From positions 62,001 through 126,000 of the forward strand of contig CAJJBI010000001.1 of assembly GCA_905182465.1 (NCBI GenBank): a stretch of 64,000 nucleotides of DNA, read 5' to 3'. Below, in pieces: positions 30,366 through 40,313 of the stretch. Each line of letters begins with the position of its first letter. Within the stretch, counting starts at the first letter, position 1. The DNA is from Opitutaceae bacterium BACL24 MAG-120322-bin51. Its GTDB lineage: Bacteria > Verrucomicrobiota > Verrucomicrobiia > Opitutales > Coraliomargaritaceae. Below the pieces are notes generated by a model. It saw nothing but the letters and a program-made list of their open reading frames with translations. It was not told where the DNA came from and did no database searches. The translations under genes were made by a program, and so were the position numbers.

Positions 30366-31466
30366 TTATTCTATAGTTTGTTCAGGTTCGGGAAGTTGTG
30401 CAAGCGAGCTTTCAGCACTCTTTGCCCAGGGTGATTCGGGATAGAGAATGGCAATCTCTGTCCAAACATTACGAGCGGCGAGCTTATCCTCGGAGCGCGC
30501 ATAGCAATCGCCGATCAGATAAAGCATCTCTGGAACCCAGTCATACGAAGTCTGTGCGCGAACGAAGCCGCGTGTCAGCACATCAAGTGCTTGCCCGTAG
30601 TTCTCAGCGCGGTGCGCGCGCGAGCCTTGAAGTAGCTTGTAGAGGGAGAAGAGGCGCTCGTTGGGCTCTGGCTCTTCGAGGGCCTCGATCATCGGGGTGG
30701 CCTCATCGACGCGGTCGGCGAGCACGAGGCAATAGGCAAGCCACATCTGGACGTTCTTTTTTACTTCGTCGGGGACGACGGTCTCGATCTGGCGGTAGAG
30801 GGGAATAACCGCTTCGTATTTACCGGCCGCACGGAGGGCATCAGCTGCGTCCACGATTGGGCGGATGTTGACTGCATACTGACCTGCTACGGGAATAATT
30901 TCCGTCATTTTAGCCGCCTTATCAGATTCACCGTCCCTTAGGTAGGCACCCATAAGTGCGATGGCACTTTGGCTATACTTGATGCCGACTTTGTCGAGCC
31001 GGACACGATTGAGTAGGTCGTGGGCTTCGTTATATTCTTTAGCCTTAATGAGCGTGTCGATTAGCGAAAGGATGGGTGAGTGCAGCTGAGTAAAACTCTC
31101 GGGCACCTGATGGAATTTGATCAATGGGTAAGCTTTGGGGCGAAGTAGGTCGAGCGCAGGGGTGAAGTTTCCACGGCTGATCATCCGTTCAATTTCGGGC
31201 ATTTTTGAATTATCCAGGCGTAGGGTCCGCACCATTGATTCACTCACGGGAAGTGAGATCTCGCCGACGCCACCTTCAAGCTCTGCGACTAGCATCCCGT
31301 CTTGAAAGCTAACAAATTTTAGCGTTTGCGCGGCGCCGTTATTGTTTTGCTGGATGAGGACAGGTTCGTTTCCGTATTCAATCCAGTAAGAATTGACTTC
31401 TTGCGCGGTAGCTGAGGACTGAGCAGCAGCGGCCGCGAAAAGTAGAGTAAAAATGCGCTTCATCAT
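30366..31466 (-). CDS. Secreted TPR-repeat protein of the ExbB/ExbD cluster
   Basis: A periplasmic protein of about 366 residues. The start at 31466 gives MMKRIFTLLFAAAAAQSSATAQ, a clear signal peptide. A short beta-rich N-terminal region (SYWIEYGNEPVLIQQ...) precedes helical TPR-like repeats, e.g. YGQALDVLTRGFVRAQTSYDW and YLIGDCYARSEDKLAARNVW. It likely provides a protein-binding scaffold. The gene sits 54 bases before the ExbB gene and overlaps nothing. Precise function unknown. Confidence 0.82.
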   Translation of the reverse strand: MMKRIFTLLFAAAAAQSSATAQEVNSYWIEYGNEPVLIQQNNNGAAQTLKFVSFQDGMLVAELEGGVGEISLPVSESMVRTLRLDNSKMPEIERMISRGNFTPALDLLRPKAYPLIKFHQVPESFTQLHSPILSLIDTLIKAKEYNEAHDLLNRVRLDKVGIKYSQSAIALMGAYLRDGESDKAAKMTEIIPVAGQYAVNIRPIVDAADALRAAGKYEAVIPLYRQIETVVPDEVKKNVQMWLAYCLVLADRVDEATPMIEALEEPEPNERLFSLYKLLQGSRAHRAENYGQALDVLTRGFVRAQTSYDWVPEMLYLIGDCYARSEDKLAARNVWTEIAILYPESPWAKSAESSLAQLPEPEQTIE

Positions 31467-31495
31467 CGTGAGTCGGAATTTTGTGGAGCCTAAAT

Positions 31496-34400
31496 TCATC
31501 CTTGGAGCTCTTTCAATTTGGCTTTGATCGATTTTAGGATGTCAGCGGGAGCGGTCGCGGAAATTTCTGCCACCGCTTCTTTGAGAGTATTAATCGCGTC
31601 TTGCTTCTCGCCCATGCCGATCAAGGCTTTGGCGTCAGCGAGGTAGGCGCGCGCGCTCCATTCTGCGAGATGTGGGTAGCCGAGGAAGGTGCGCTCGTAA
31701 AAACCGTGAGCTTTCGCGTAAGCATCTTCCGCCATGTAAGACTCACCAATTTGGTAGAGTGCTCGCGCATGTAGTATGCCGCGCCACTCTGGGACGCGTA
31801 ATATATACTGATACTTTTCGCGTGCTTCTTTCGCGCGCCCCATTTCGCTAAGTAGCTCTCCTTGGCGTAGCATGACTGCGGGGATTTTGGGTGAACCAGG
31901 GAATTGTGTAACAATTTGTTCAAGGTAGTTGAGCGCGCCTGCGAGGTCAGACTTCTCTGCGGTTACATCGGCTAGGCGCATGAAGGCAACAATAGTGGCA
32001 TCGTCGGTCGGGTAATTAATGAGCAACTGGTTCCAAGCTTCTTCGGCGAAAAACAGACGCTTGTCGCGCTCGTAGTCGGCCACGTAGAGAATGGCGCGAG
32101 GTGTGAGCTGCTGGAGGAGTGTAGAATCGTATCGCTGCCTGGGGTCGATTTGGACATCTAGTCGGTAGAGGCCCATGAGCATCCGTGTCTCTGCGATGAC
32201 ATCGTCAGCCGCACGCGCCTTGTCTAATTGATCTCTGAAATAATCTTCGGGAATCTCGCTAGGGTAGGCCTTCAGTTGTGAACGGTAGGGCGTAATGTAG
32301 TCCTGAATCGGCGACATGTCTTCGACCAGTGCGTCGGTAAAGGCTGGATCGCGGCGCAATTTGTTATAGAGGGGCTGATCAATGTCTGGATTGACGTAGA
32401 AATGCTCAAAAAGGAAACCACGGTCGGTGATGATTTTTGTCCGGAAGTCCAGATCGCTTTCCAGGCGGTCAAAGAAGGCCACGGTGCGGGTCAATAAAAT
32501 CTTATTTCCATTATATTTCTCAGCGTAGCCTTCGATTAGCGCGTCAACGCCCTCGTTATTTGGGTTCGTGGCGTAGATTTCGATGTTTTCGCGATAGAGA
32601 GAAAGCATGTCCACTGGGCGCATCAAATATTCAAAGGCTAATCCGAGTTGTAAGACAGCTCGGGTCAGATCAGCTTTTTTGCCAAATCGTTTGATGTAGG
32701 CCTCAAAGTGCGCGGCCATTTCTTTATAGCTGCCGAGCTCTTCGAGCACTGTGCCGATTCGGAAGGCTGCGCCGTTGTGAACATCTTGGAGAGTCGTGAT
32801 ACTGTCGGCCTTGCTGAAGTGGTCCAGAGCTAGCTCAAGGTTACCCGCAAGGTATTCGACTTCTCCGAGGAAGAAGTAGGCTTGGTCGAGAGCGTTGCCC
32901 CTTGGGTATTTCTTTACATATGCGTAGAGCACGTCTCGAGATTCTTCAAATCGCTGCGAATAGAATAGGGCGGCACCTTTGCGTAGCAGGCCGTCTTCAG
33001 CATAAACACTCGTCGGATATCGATCGACTAAGCGTGAGAAGCTGCCGACAGCGTCTTCGAACTGACTTATTTGGAGTTCGGCTAGACCGCCCCAGTAGAA
33101 GATGCCATCTTCGTAGATCGCATTGCTGTGTGCGTTATACCACTCGCCAGCTTGCGTGATCAGTTCGGTGTAGCGTTGCTGCTCGATCAGGTAGGTCGCC
33201 CATTGTGCGAAAAGGCTGCGAGACACTGCGTCGAGAGGGCGACTACCTAGAAAGTCAACTGCGAGCGCTAAGAACTCTTCGTCTCGCCCGGTCTTTTGGA
33301 GTTCGACGGCAAGGGCAACACTCACATCGGAGTAAAAGTCACCATTCGGGAATTTACTGCGATAGACCCTGCCCACTACGATTGCGGTCTCAGTTTTGGC
33401 GATTTGGAGGGCATTGGAGAAAGTGGCGTAGTGGTAGAACTCTGCTTGATCATCATCGGGATTTTCCTCCATCAGATCGTGGAACATCCAGAAGGCTTCG
33501 TAGCGACGTGCGGTCTTGGTGTAGTTGCGGGCGCGGCGGACGAGCAGCTCGTTGCGCAGTGTTGGTAGTTTGCGCAGTTGCTCTAGATTAGCCTCGAGTG
33601 TCGCGATCTCTTGTTGGAGGCGTTCGATGGATTCGCTGGATGAATTACCTAGCGCGGTTCGTTGTTCGACTCTGGCTGTCTTGGACTCGATTTTACCTTC
33701 GGTCCATTCGATCATGATGTCGGTCGTCTTAATTAGGTTCAGCGTAAGGGCGGCATCATTAACTCGTCCTACCTCGACCAGCTTATCGCTTGCTTTAAGG
33801 AGGGCAACATTGAGGCGTGGGCGGTAGCGAATTGCTGACTCCTTTGCGAGCCTCGGCAGTAAACTGAGTGCGTCGTCTAAACGCTCGGCTTGAAAAAGTG
33901 ACTCAAAGCTGGCAGCAGCAGCCAAGGCTTGATCTTCAGGGTCGCGAGCGATTTCGAAGAGTTGACCAAAGTAGGGCAGACCAGCGGATAGTTGCCCCGT
34001 GCCGTAGTAGATTTGGGTGAGATCTTTGAGCAGCTTAGTTTGCTCACTTTGGGTTAGGCGTACATTTCTATAGCTGCCTGAAAGGATTTTCTGCATCAGG
34101 TCAATCGCTTCATCGTTCTTACTCAGAGCACGTAAAACCTCGATCCTTTTCAATAGCATATCCTTGATCTTAGGTGAGTTTGGGAACTCCTTTTCTAACC
34201 TATCATACCAGAGGAGGGCTTCGCTTAACTCATTCGTTTGTTTGGAAGCCACATATTGCTGGATATGAGCAGTTCCAATAAGGAATATGGGGAAGTCGAG
34301 TTTGATTTCCGAGTTATCGGAGGCTTCGACGCGCTTAACCAACTCTTTAAGCAGAGGCATGGCCTCGATAAGTTTGCCTTCTTCGACCAGCGTATTTGCC

Positions 34401-34519
34401 TGGCCTTGTAGTGCGGTGAAGCCTAATTGTCCGGCATCATTCTGTGCATTAGAAATCTGAAATGAGCAGATAATTAAAGAGGCGGTGAGTAAACTTTTTA
34501 AAGTAGATCTAGACAACAT
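31496..34519 (-). CDS. Large secreted TPR protein, BamD/CpoB-like repeats
   Basis: A periplasmic protein of about 1007 residues and the first gene of the cluster. The ATG at 34519 gives a signal peptide (LKSLLTASLIICSFQISNAQ). TPR repeats run from the N-terminus to the C-terminus, many with the YP-x-S-x-x-A pattern typical of CpoB/YbgF and BamD (RYPTSVYAEDGLLRKGAALF, QFPGSPKIPAVMLRQGELL). This supports a scaffold role in the cell envelope. In Tol-Pal systems a CpoB-type TPR protein accompanies the motor, so this may be an analogue. There is no lipobox. Confidence 0.85.
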   Translation of the reverse strand: MLSRSTLKSLLTASLIICSFQISNAQNDAGQLGFTALQGQANTLVEEGKLIEAMPLLKELVKRVEASDNSEIKLDFPIFLIGTAHIQQYVASKQTNELSEALLWYDRLEKEFPNSPKIKDMLLKRIEVLRALSKNDEAIDLMQKILSGSYRNVRLTQSEQTKLLKDLTQIYYGTGQLSAGLPYFGQLFEIARDPEDQALAAAASFESLFQAERLDDALSLLPRLAKESAIRYRPRLNVALLKASDKLVEVGRVNDAALTLNLIKTTDIMIEWTEGKIESKTARVEQRTALGNSSSESIERLQQEIATLEANLEQLRKLPTLRNELLVRRARNYTKTARRYEAFWMFHDLMEENPDDDQAEFYHYATFSNALQIAKTETAIVVGRVYRSKFPNGDFYSDVSVALAVELQKTGRDEEFLALAVDFLGSRPLDAVSRSLFAQWATYLIEQQRYTELITQAGEWYNAHSNAIYEDGIFYWGGLAELQISQFEDAVGSFSRLVDRYPTSVYAEDGLLRKGAALFYSQRFEESRDVLYAYVKKYPRGNALDQAYFFLGEVEYLAGNLELALDHFSKADSITTLQDVHNGAAFRIGTVLEELGSYKEMAAHFEAYIKRFGKKADLTRAVLQLGLAFEYLMRPVDMLSLYRENIEIYATNPNNEGVDALIEGYAEKYNGNKILLTRTVAFFDRLESDLDFRTKIITDRGFLFEHFYVNPDIDQPLYNKLRRDPAFTDALVEDMSPIQDYITPYRSQLKAYPSEIPEDYFRDQLDKARAADDVIAETRMLMGLYRLDVQIDPRQRYDSTLLQQLTPRAILYVADYERDKRLFFAEEAWNQLLINYPTDDATIVAFMRLADVTAEKSDLAGALNYLEQIVTQFPGSPKIPAVMLRQGELLSEMGRAKEAREKYQYILRVPEWRGILHARALYQIGESYMAEDAYAKAHGFYERTFLGYPHLAEWSARAYLADAKALIGMGEKQDAINTLKEAVAEISATAPADILKSIKAKLKELQG

Positions 34520-34615
34520 CACAGATGGACAGGGAGAATGCACGTGGGGGATGAAAAACTTCGCATTTACAAGCGGCTTGTAAAGCGAAATTCGAATTTT
34601 TCCCTCTCTAGATAC

Positions 34616-36547
34616 TTAACCTAGCTTATTTAGTTCCTCGGCTGCCATATCCCACTCATAGTTTTTCTCTTCTAAATATTTAGCGATACGCGCAGCCTTA
34701 ATATTTAGATCCTTGGCTGCCTCGGAGTCAGCATAGGCGCTAGGGTCCTCGAGCTGTTTGGAAAGCTCGGCTTGTTCGGTTTCGAGCTTGAGTATGTCTG
34801 CCTCGGCTTTTGCGACTCGGCTTTCGGCTTGCTTGCGCGCCTTGCTGGCAGATTTACGCTCTTCTGCCGCGATACGGCGGCGTTCTTTGGCACTCACGCT
34901 CTGGTGCTTACCTTGGGAGGTGGGCGCACCGTCTGGACGAGCATTTTTCAGCCCGGCGATTAGGCCACTCTGCTCGGACTCGGCACCCGACTTACGCAAG
35001 TAGTAATCGTAGTTACCTGCATAATGCGTAACTTTGCCGGCTTGTATCTGCGTCGTGCTCTCGGCAATCGCGCGGATAAAGTGTACATCATGACTGACGA
35101 AGATGAGAGTGCCTGTGTAGTCCTTGAGGGCACCGATCAGCGCGTCGATACTCGGCATATCGAGGTGGGTGGTGGGTTCGTCTAGTAGGAGGAAGTTAGG
35201 CGGAGCAAGGAGTAGTTTGACCAGTGCCAATCGGCTCTTCTCGCCACCGCTCAATACTTTGACCTTTTTAAAAACATCATCTCCGCGAAAGAGGAAGGCG
35301 CCTAAGATACTGCGCACGCTCTGCTCGCCTGTGCCCGAAGTCCGATCCATCGCTTCGTCGAGCACGCTTCGCTCCATATTGAGCACTTCGACTCGCTGCT
35401 GCGAAAAGTAGCCCACGCTTACATTATGGCCCAACTCGCGCGTGCCGGCTTCGATTGGGATGATCTCGGCTATTATTTTGAGCAGTGTCGATTTACCTGC
35501 ACCGTTGGGGCCAACCAGGACGATGCGCTGTTTCTTTTCGACCTCTATGTTGAGGTCTTCGTAGACGACGTGTTCGCCATAGGCCTGCTTTACATGGTTA
35601 AGCGTAACTATACGCTGACCGCTGCGTTGCGGCTGGGGAAACTTAAAGTGGATTGTGTCAGCGGCACTCTCAGGTGGCGCAATGCGCTCCATTTTCTCTA
35701 ATTGCTTAAGTCGAGCTTGCGCTTGCGTCGCCTTACTGGCTTTGGCGCGGAAGCGACGCACGAAATCTTCCAGATGGGCGATTTCACGCTGTTGATTGTT
35801 ATAGGCTGCTAGATGTTGCGCTTCGCGCTCGGCCTTTTCTTTAAGGTATTTTTCGTAATTGCCGACGTAGCGATGCAATTTATTGTGAGCGATCTCCACG
35901 ATACCGCCGCAGATGGCATTGAGAAACTCGCGGTCGTGCGAAATCGTTAGGATCGCGCCTGAGTAGCGCTTCAGCTGATTCTGAAACCAGCCCAGCGTCT
36001 CAAGGTCCAAGTGATTAGTCGGTTCGTCGAGCATGAGCAGATCCGGTTCCATTACAAGCAGGCGGGCGAGATGCGCCCGCATGATCCAGCCCCCGCTCAA
36101 GGTCTTGGCCGGCATGTCGTAGTCTTCGTTCCGAAAGGCTAGCCCTGCAAGGATACGCTTGGCTTTTGCTTCCAGATTGTAACCGTCTAACTCAATGAAG
36201 CGCTCGATCGCTTCGATCCGCTCTATTGAATCGGGGTCGGGATACTCGCGCAGCGATTTGTAAATTTTGGTAAACTCTGGGCTAATCGAAGTCGCCAGCT
36301 CCGCTACGGTTTCGTCTCCCGCCGGAGCGCTTTCTTGTGGCAGAAAGCCTATTCGTGTGCCGCGTTCCAGTTCGATCTCGCCGCAGTCAGCCTCCATATC
36401 GCCCATTATGATAGAGAAGAGCGACGTCTTACCCGCACCATTGGGGCCGACTAAGCCGATGCGCTCGCCGCGTAATAAGCGTAGCGAAATATCGGTAAAA
36501 AGTGTTTTTTGGCCGAAGCCTTTACTGATCTGAGAAACGGTGAGCAT
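34616..36547 (-). CDS. ABC-F family ATPase (Uup/YheS-like)
   Basis: A cytoplasmic ribosome-associated ABC-F protein with two ATPase domains and no membrane part. Domain 1 has GPNGAGKTSLFSII, LSGGWIMRAHLARLL and LLMLDEPTNHLDLE. Domain 2 has GPNGAGKSTLLKII, LSGGEKSRLALVKLLL and LLLDEPTTHLDM. The inter-domain linker is Arg/Lys-rich, as expected, and a C-terminal coiled coil (KARKQAESRVAKAEADILKL) is like that of Uup. The ATG at 36547 gives MLTVSQISKGF; 644 residues. Members rescue or modulate translation; which subtype is uncertain. Confidence 0.92.
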   Translation of the reverse strand: MLTVSQISKGFGQKTLFTDISLRLLRGERIGLVGPNGAGKTSLFSIIMGDMEADCGEIELERGTRIGFLPQESAPAGDETVAELATSISPEFTKIYKSLREYPDPDSIERIEAIERFIELDGYNLEAKAKRILAGLAFRNEDYDMPAKTLSGGWIMRAHLARLLVMEPDLLMLDEPTNHLDLETLGWFQNQLKRYSGAILTISHDREFLNAICGGIVEIAHNKLHRYVGNYEKYLKEKAEREAQHLAAYNNQQREIAHLEDFVRRFRAKASKATQAQARLKQLEKMERIAPPESAADTIHFKFPQPQRSGQRIVTLNHVKQAYGEHVVYEDLNIEVEKKQRIVLVGPNGAGKSTLLKIIAEIIPIEAGTRELGHNVSVGYFSQQRVEVLNMERSVLDEAMDRTSGTGEQSVRSILGAFLFRGDDVFKKVKVLSGGEKSRLALVKLLLAPPNFLLLDEPTTHLDMPSIDALIGALKDYTGTLIFVSHDVHFIRAIAESTTQIQAGKVTHYAGNYDYYLRKSGAESEQSGLIAGLKNARPDGAPTSQGKHQSVSAKERRRIAAEERKSASKARKQAESRVAKAEADILKLETEQAELSKQLEDPSAYADSEAAKDLNIKAARIAKYLEEKNYEWDMAAEELNKLG

Positions 36548-36612
36548 AGTGCGATAGTCCACACAGAGACTTGCCTGATCCGTTTCTTAGGTCTTCCTTT
36601 GAGGTCAGACAC

Positions 36613-37179
36613 ATGACTGAACAAATCAATCCACTCTATGTATGCACGCTCTGGTATAAGCCGGGGAAAACGATGCAAGGCCTAATTGAAAATGGTCGTG
36701 GGCATCGTACTGCCCTCATCGTGGCGACAGCCTCTGGCATGATGCAGGCTCTGCCTGTTTATTATTCAGATGAAAGCATGGGTGTATCTGTATTTCTGAT
36801 AGGTGCGGTCATTGGCTTCTTCGGGCTCTACCTCTTCGCATGGTTACTGCGTAATTTTGGGCGTTGGTTTGGAGCGCAGGCCAGCTTGCGCGAAGTGCGC
36901 ACTGGACTGGGGCTCGGCCTCATGCCTTGGTTACTTTGTTTTTTAGTACTTTTCCTCTTCCGACAAAATTTTGGTTCGTCCGCTGTCGGGCAGTATTTTT
37001 GGCTGTTCTTTATCCCTTTAGTTTATGGCTACATAGTTGTCATACTCTCACTCACCGCGGCCCTTCGACTGACGCCTTTGAAGACTTTTCTTTGCTTAGT
37101 ATTAACGATCATTTTTAGTCTGTTCCCGCTCACTTTGTTGTTTCAAGTGCTTGCGCCGCTTCTTCTCTCCGCTCAATAG
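36613..37179 (+). CDS. Yip1-family membrane protein
   Basis: A membrane protein of about 188 residues with an N-terminal cytoplasmic segment (NPLYVCTLWYKPGKTM), where bacterial Yip1 proteins carry a 'W..P..t' motif, and about five membrane segments. The ATG at 36613 is preferred over the earlier codon because MTEQINPLY begins the family-like region. It lies 9 bases before recN on the same strand, so the two may be co-transcribed. Function unknown. Confidence 0.75.
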   Translation: MTEQINPLYVCTLWYKPGKTMQGLIENGRGHRTALIVATASGMMQALPVYYSDESMGVSVFLIGAVIGFFGLYLFAWLLRNFGRWFGAQASLREVRTGLGLGLMPWLLCFLVLFLFRQNFGSSAVGQYFWLFFIPLVYGYIVVILSLTAALRLTPLKTFLCLVLTIIFSLFPLTLLFQVLAPLLLSAQ

Positions 37180-37188
37180 TCGATCCGC

Positions 37189-38847
37189 ATGCTAAAATAC
37201 ATCTGTATAAAAAATCTCGCCCTACTTGAAGAAGTCAGGCTTGAGTTTGAGTCTGGCTTCACCGCCGTGACAGGGGAGACGGGCGCGGGTAAGAGCGTGC
37301 TCCTCGGTGCCTTAGGTTTGCTCTCAGGTACACGCACCGATAAGGGAATGATTCGCCAAGGCCAAGACTTGCTCGAGGTCGAGGCCGCTCTCTACTTCGC
37401 AGACGCTTTTCTCATTGATAACTTGCTTGAGGTCGCTGGTTTACCCACATGCGAAGACGGCTTGCTCCTTTTGCAAAGAACCATTCACCGCACTAAGATT
37501 CCACGGATTCAAGTTAATGGCAGTCTCGCCACGCTCGTTCAACTGCAAGCGCTTGGCGAGTCATGGATCGATTTTCATGGTCCTGGTGAACCGCAAAAAC
37601 TTTTCCAAGAAAAACGTCAGCTCGAAATGCTCGATACCTACGCGGATAACGCTAAGGCGCTCACCGCATTTGCCGTTGGCTACGACGAATGGCGCAGCGC
37701 ATTACGCGAGATTGAGACTCTCGAAACTGGCGAACGTCTTGATCAAGATGAGCTGGATTTTGTCCGCAAACAAATCAAAAAAATCGACGTCGTCGACGTG
37801 AGTGAAGATTCCATTGGAGAGTTGGAGCGTGACTACACCCGCATGTCTAGGGCTCAAGAGTTAGTCGGTCTTGCATCCGCATGTTCCGAGGCCATGGTCG
37901 GTGAGCAAAGCGTTAACGATTTATTAGGTGGCGCCCTTCTTCGCCTAGAAGAACTGGTCGAACTTGATGAAGGTTCGCAGCCACTCCTCGAGCGCGCTCG
38001 CAGCTTGCAGATCGAGTTGCAAGATCTCGGCGAAGAGGTTGGGCGCTTAACGGCTGATTACGACTTCGACCCCGAAGCTATCGAGGCCGCTACAGAGCGT
38101 ATGAATCTCTGGCAAGAGCTGCGTCGTAAATACGGCGGCAGTGTTGAAGCCGTTTTGAGCAAGCGCGAAGAACTCGCCCAAAAAATCGACATCCAGGGTG
38201 ATCTTGATGGCGTGCTTGTTAAGAAACGCAAGGCGACCGTCGACCTTGAAGCCAAGCTTAAAAAACAAGCCGTCAAACTAACCGCGTCCCGTAAAAAGTC
38301 TGCCAAAGCACTCGCGCAAAAAGCCGCTGATCTCTTGCAAGCACTCGGCTTCAAAAAAGCGCGCTTAGAGATTAAACTTATCTCCGACGCTAAGCTACAC
38401 GAGCACGGCGACAGCCATTGCCAATTCCTCTTCGCCCCCAATGCCGGGCAAGACCTCCAACCGCTCAATAAAATCGCCTCTAGTGGCGAGACCGCCCGCG
38501 TGATGCTCGCGCTCAAAACTGTGCTTGCTGAGGCTGACGCCACGCCACTCCTCGTCTTCGATGAAGTTGATGCTAACGTCGGTGGTGAAGTCGGTCGTAC
38601 TGTCGGATCTGAACTAGCGCGCCTGGCGAAAAAACACCAAGTTCTTTGTGTTACCCACCTGCCCCAAGTGGCTTCGCTCGCGCACAACCACTACGTCGTC
38701 ACTAAATCTCAGGATGAAGACTCTACAGCCGTGAACATAGCACCACTCGGCGACAGTCGTAGCGCTCGTCTTGAGGAACTCGCCCGCATGCTTGGCGACC
38801 GCAAGTCGGCCTCCGCAAGAGCGCACGCAGAAGAGTTGTTAGGGTGA
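37189..38847 (+). CDS. recN: DNA repair protein RecN
   Basis: An SMC-like ATPase that binds DNA ends and helps recombinational repair of double-strand breaks. The Walker A is GETGAGKSVLLGALG near residue 25, two long coiled-coil arms follow, and the C-terminal half has the signature and Walker B region (ASSGETARVMLALK, LLVFDEVDANVGGEVG). Length 552 residues, normal for RecN. I could not recognise a LexA-type operator upstream; the Yip1 gene overlaps the place one would look. Confidence 0.95.
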   Translation: MLKYICIKNLALLEEVRLEFESGFTAVTGETGAGKSVLLGALGLLSGTRTDKGMIRQGQDLLEVEAALYFADAFLIDNLLEVAGLPTCEDGLLLLQRTIHRTKIPRIQVNGSLATLVQLQALGESWIDFHGPGEPQKLFQEKRQLEMLDTYADNAKALTAFAVGYDEWRSALREIETLETGERLDQDELDFVRKQIKKIDVVDVSEDSIGELERDYTRMSRAQELVGLASACSEAMVGEQSVNDLLGGALLRLEELVELDEGSQPLLERARSLQIELQDLGEEVGRLTADYDFDPEAIEAATERMNLWQELRRKYGGSVEAVLSKREELAQKIDIQGDLDGVLVKKRKATVDLEAKLKKQAVKLTASRKKSAKALAQKAADLLQALGFKKARLEIKLISDAKLHEHGDSHCQFLFAPNAGQDLQPLNKIASSGETARVMLALKTVLAEADATPLLVFDEVDANVGGEVGRTVGSELARLAKKHQVLCVTHLPQVASLAHNHYVVTKSQDEDSTAVNIAPLGDSRSARLEELARMLGDRKSASARAHAEELLG

Positions 38848-38910
38848 TCCTAGTATACGGGTCTATGCCCGAAGGTTCCTTCCTGGGCGCGAATAAGCTC
38901 CTAAGGCGCG

Positions 38911-39384
38911 CTACTTTTTCATCCAACGCTCGATGGAAAAATCATCGTTTCTTTCCATGACTGAGTCTAACTGGAAGTCGCTTTCAAAGTCCGGGAAGAA
39001 CGCGTCGCCTTGTACGGTGCGATGTACGCGGGTAAGGTAAAGTTCGCTACATTTGCCTAGCATTTGTTTGTAAATTTCACCGCCGCCAGCGATCCAGATA
39101 GTCTGATCCGTTTTAAGATGATCGAGTGTTTCTAAATCGGTGAAATTATGCACGCCAGCGATCTCGCGTGGAGTTCGACTCAGTACGTAAGTGTCACGCC
39201 CTGGTAGTGGACGACCGATGGACTCGTAAGTCTTTCGACCCATTACAAGGATGTCGCCCATCGTAGTCTTTTTAAACCATTTAAAGTCTTCTGGTAGGTG
39301 CCAAGGGATGCCGCCGGAGTTGCCGATCACACGATTCTCTGACATGGCGGCGATGGCTTTAAAATTCTTTGAAGAGCCCATCAT
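38911..39384 (-). CDS. folA: Dihydrofolate reductase
   Basis: NADPH-dependent reduction of dihydrofolate to tetrahydrofolate. The sequence has the expected AIAAMSENRVIGNSGGIPWH start, the catalytic acidic residue in WHLPEDFKWFKK, then MGRKTYESIGRPLPGR and IWIAGGGEIYKQML. At 157 residues it is of standard size. It starts three bases after the thyA stop, so the two genes that make and recycle thymidylate folate are coupled. Met1/Met2 are adjacent, so the start may shift by one codon. Confidence 0.95.
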   Translation of the reverse strand: MMGSSKNFKAIAAMSENRVIGNSGGIPWHLPEDFKWFKKTTMGDILVMGRKTYESIGRPLPGRDTYVLSRTPREIAGVHNFTDLETLDHLKTDQTIWIAGGGEIYKQMLGKCSELYLTRVHRTVQGDAFFPDFESDFQLDSVMERNDDFSIERWMKK

Positions 39385-39387
39385 TTT

Positions 39388-40182
39388 TTAAACCGCAATC
39401 GGTGCTTTGATTGCAGGATGAGGGTCATAGTTGACCAGTTCAAAGTCCTCATATTTGAAGTCGTTGATGTCCTTCACGCTGGGGCTTATTTTCATTTTTG
39501 GCAGAGCGCGTGGTTCGCGAGAAAGTTGCTCTTTGGCTTGCTCGACATGGTTAGAGTAGAGATGCAGGTCGCCAAATGTGTGGACAAACTCTTTGGCTTT
39601 CAATCCGCAGACTTGTGCGATCATCATGGTGAGCAGTGCGTAAGACGCTATGTTGAAAGGCACGCCGAGAAAGATGTCGGCGCTACGTTGGTAAAGCTGG
39701 CAGCTTAGCTCACCGTTAGCCACATAGAACTGAAAGAGGGCATGGCATGGGGGGAGCGCCATGTCCTTTACCTCCCCAGGGTTCCAAGCGCAGACCATGT
39801 GGCGGCGACTGTCAGGATTCTTTTTGAGTGATTCGATGACTTCCGCTAGCTGATCGACACGTTCGCCGCCGGGGGCAAGCCAGTCCCGCCACTGAGCTCC
39901 GTAAACGCGGCCGAGGTTGCCGTCTTCGTCTGCCCATTCATCCCAGATACGGACTTTGTTTTCCTTCAAGTAGCCGATATTGGTATTACCCTGAATAAAC
40001 CAAAGCAGTTCGTGTATGATTGAGCGCAGGTGGAGCTTTTTCGTGGTGAGTAGAGGAAAGTCTGGCTCTAGTGAGAATCGAGCTTGTGCTCCGAAAAGAG
40101 AGTAAGTGCCCGTGCCCGTGCGGTCATCGCGGTAGGTGCCAGTTTCCAGAACGGTGCGAAGTAGATCGTGGTAGCTTTTCAT
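39388..40182 (-). CDS. thyA: Thymidylate synthase
   Basis: Converts dUMP and methylene-tetrahydrofolate to dTMP and dihydrofolate. The length of 264 residues equals that of E. coli ThyA. The catalytic Cys lies in [12 protein letters not shown] at about residue 146, the dUMP-binding [20 protein letters not shown] region is intact, and the N-terminus has [14 protein letters not shown]. It is the first gene of the thyA-folA pair, about 130 bases after the DciA-like gene on the same strand. Confidence 0.97.
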   Translation of the reverse strand: MKSYHDLLRTVLETGTYRDDRTGTGTYSLFGAQARFSLEPDFPLLTTKKLHLRSIIHELLWFIQGNTNIGYLKENKVRIWDEWADEDGNLGRVYGAQWRDWLAPGGERVDQLAEVIESLKKNPDSRRHMVCAWNPGEVKDMALPPCHALFQFYVANGELSCQLYQRSADIFLGVPFNIASYALLTMMIAQVCGLKAKEFVHTFGDLHLYSNHVEQAKEQLSREPRALPKMKISPSVKDINDFKYEDFELVNYDPHPAIKAPIAV

Positions 40183-40313
40183 ATTAGATGGGCAGACTCT
40201 TTAGGAATCTGCACGCCTGTCAATCCAGCGCAGACTGAAAGTGTAAGGGCACGCTCCGTGTGACCATGCGATGCTCATGTAGGCAGTTGGTAGCGCTGGA
40301 GGGATTATTACAA

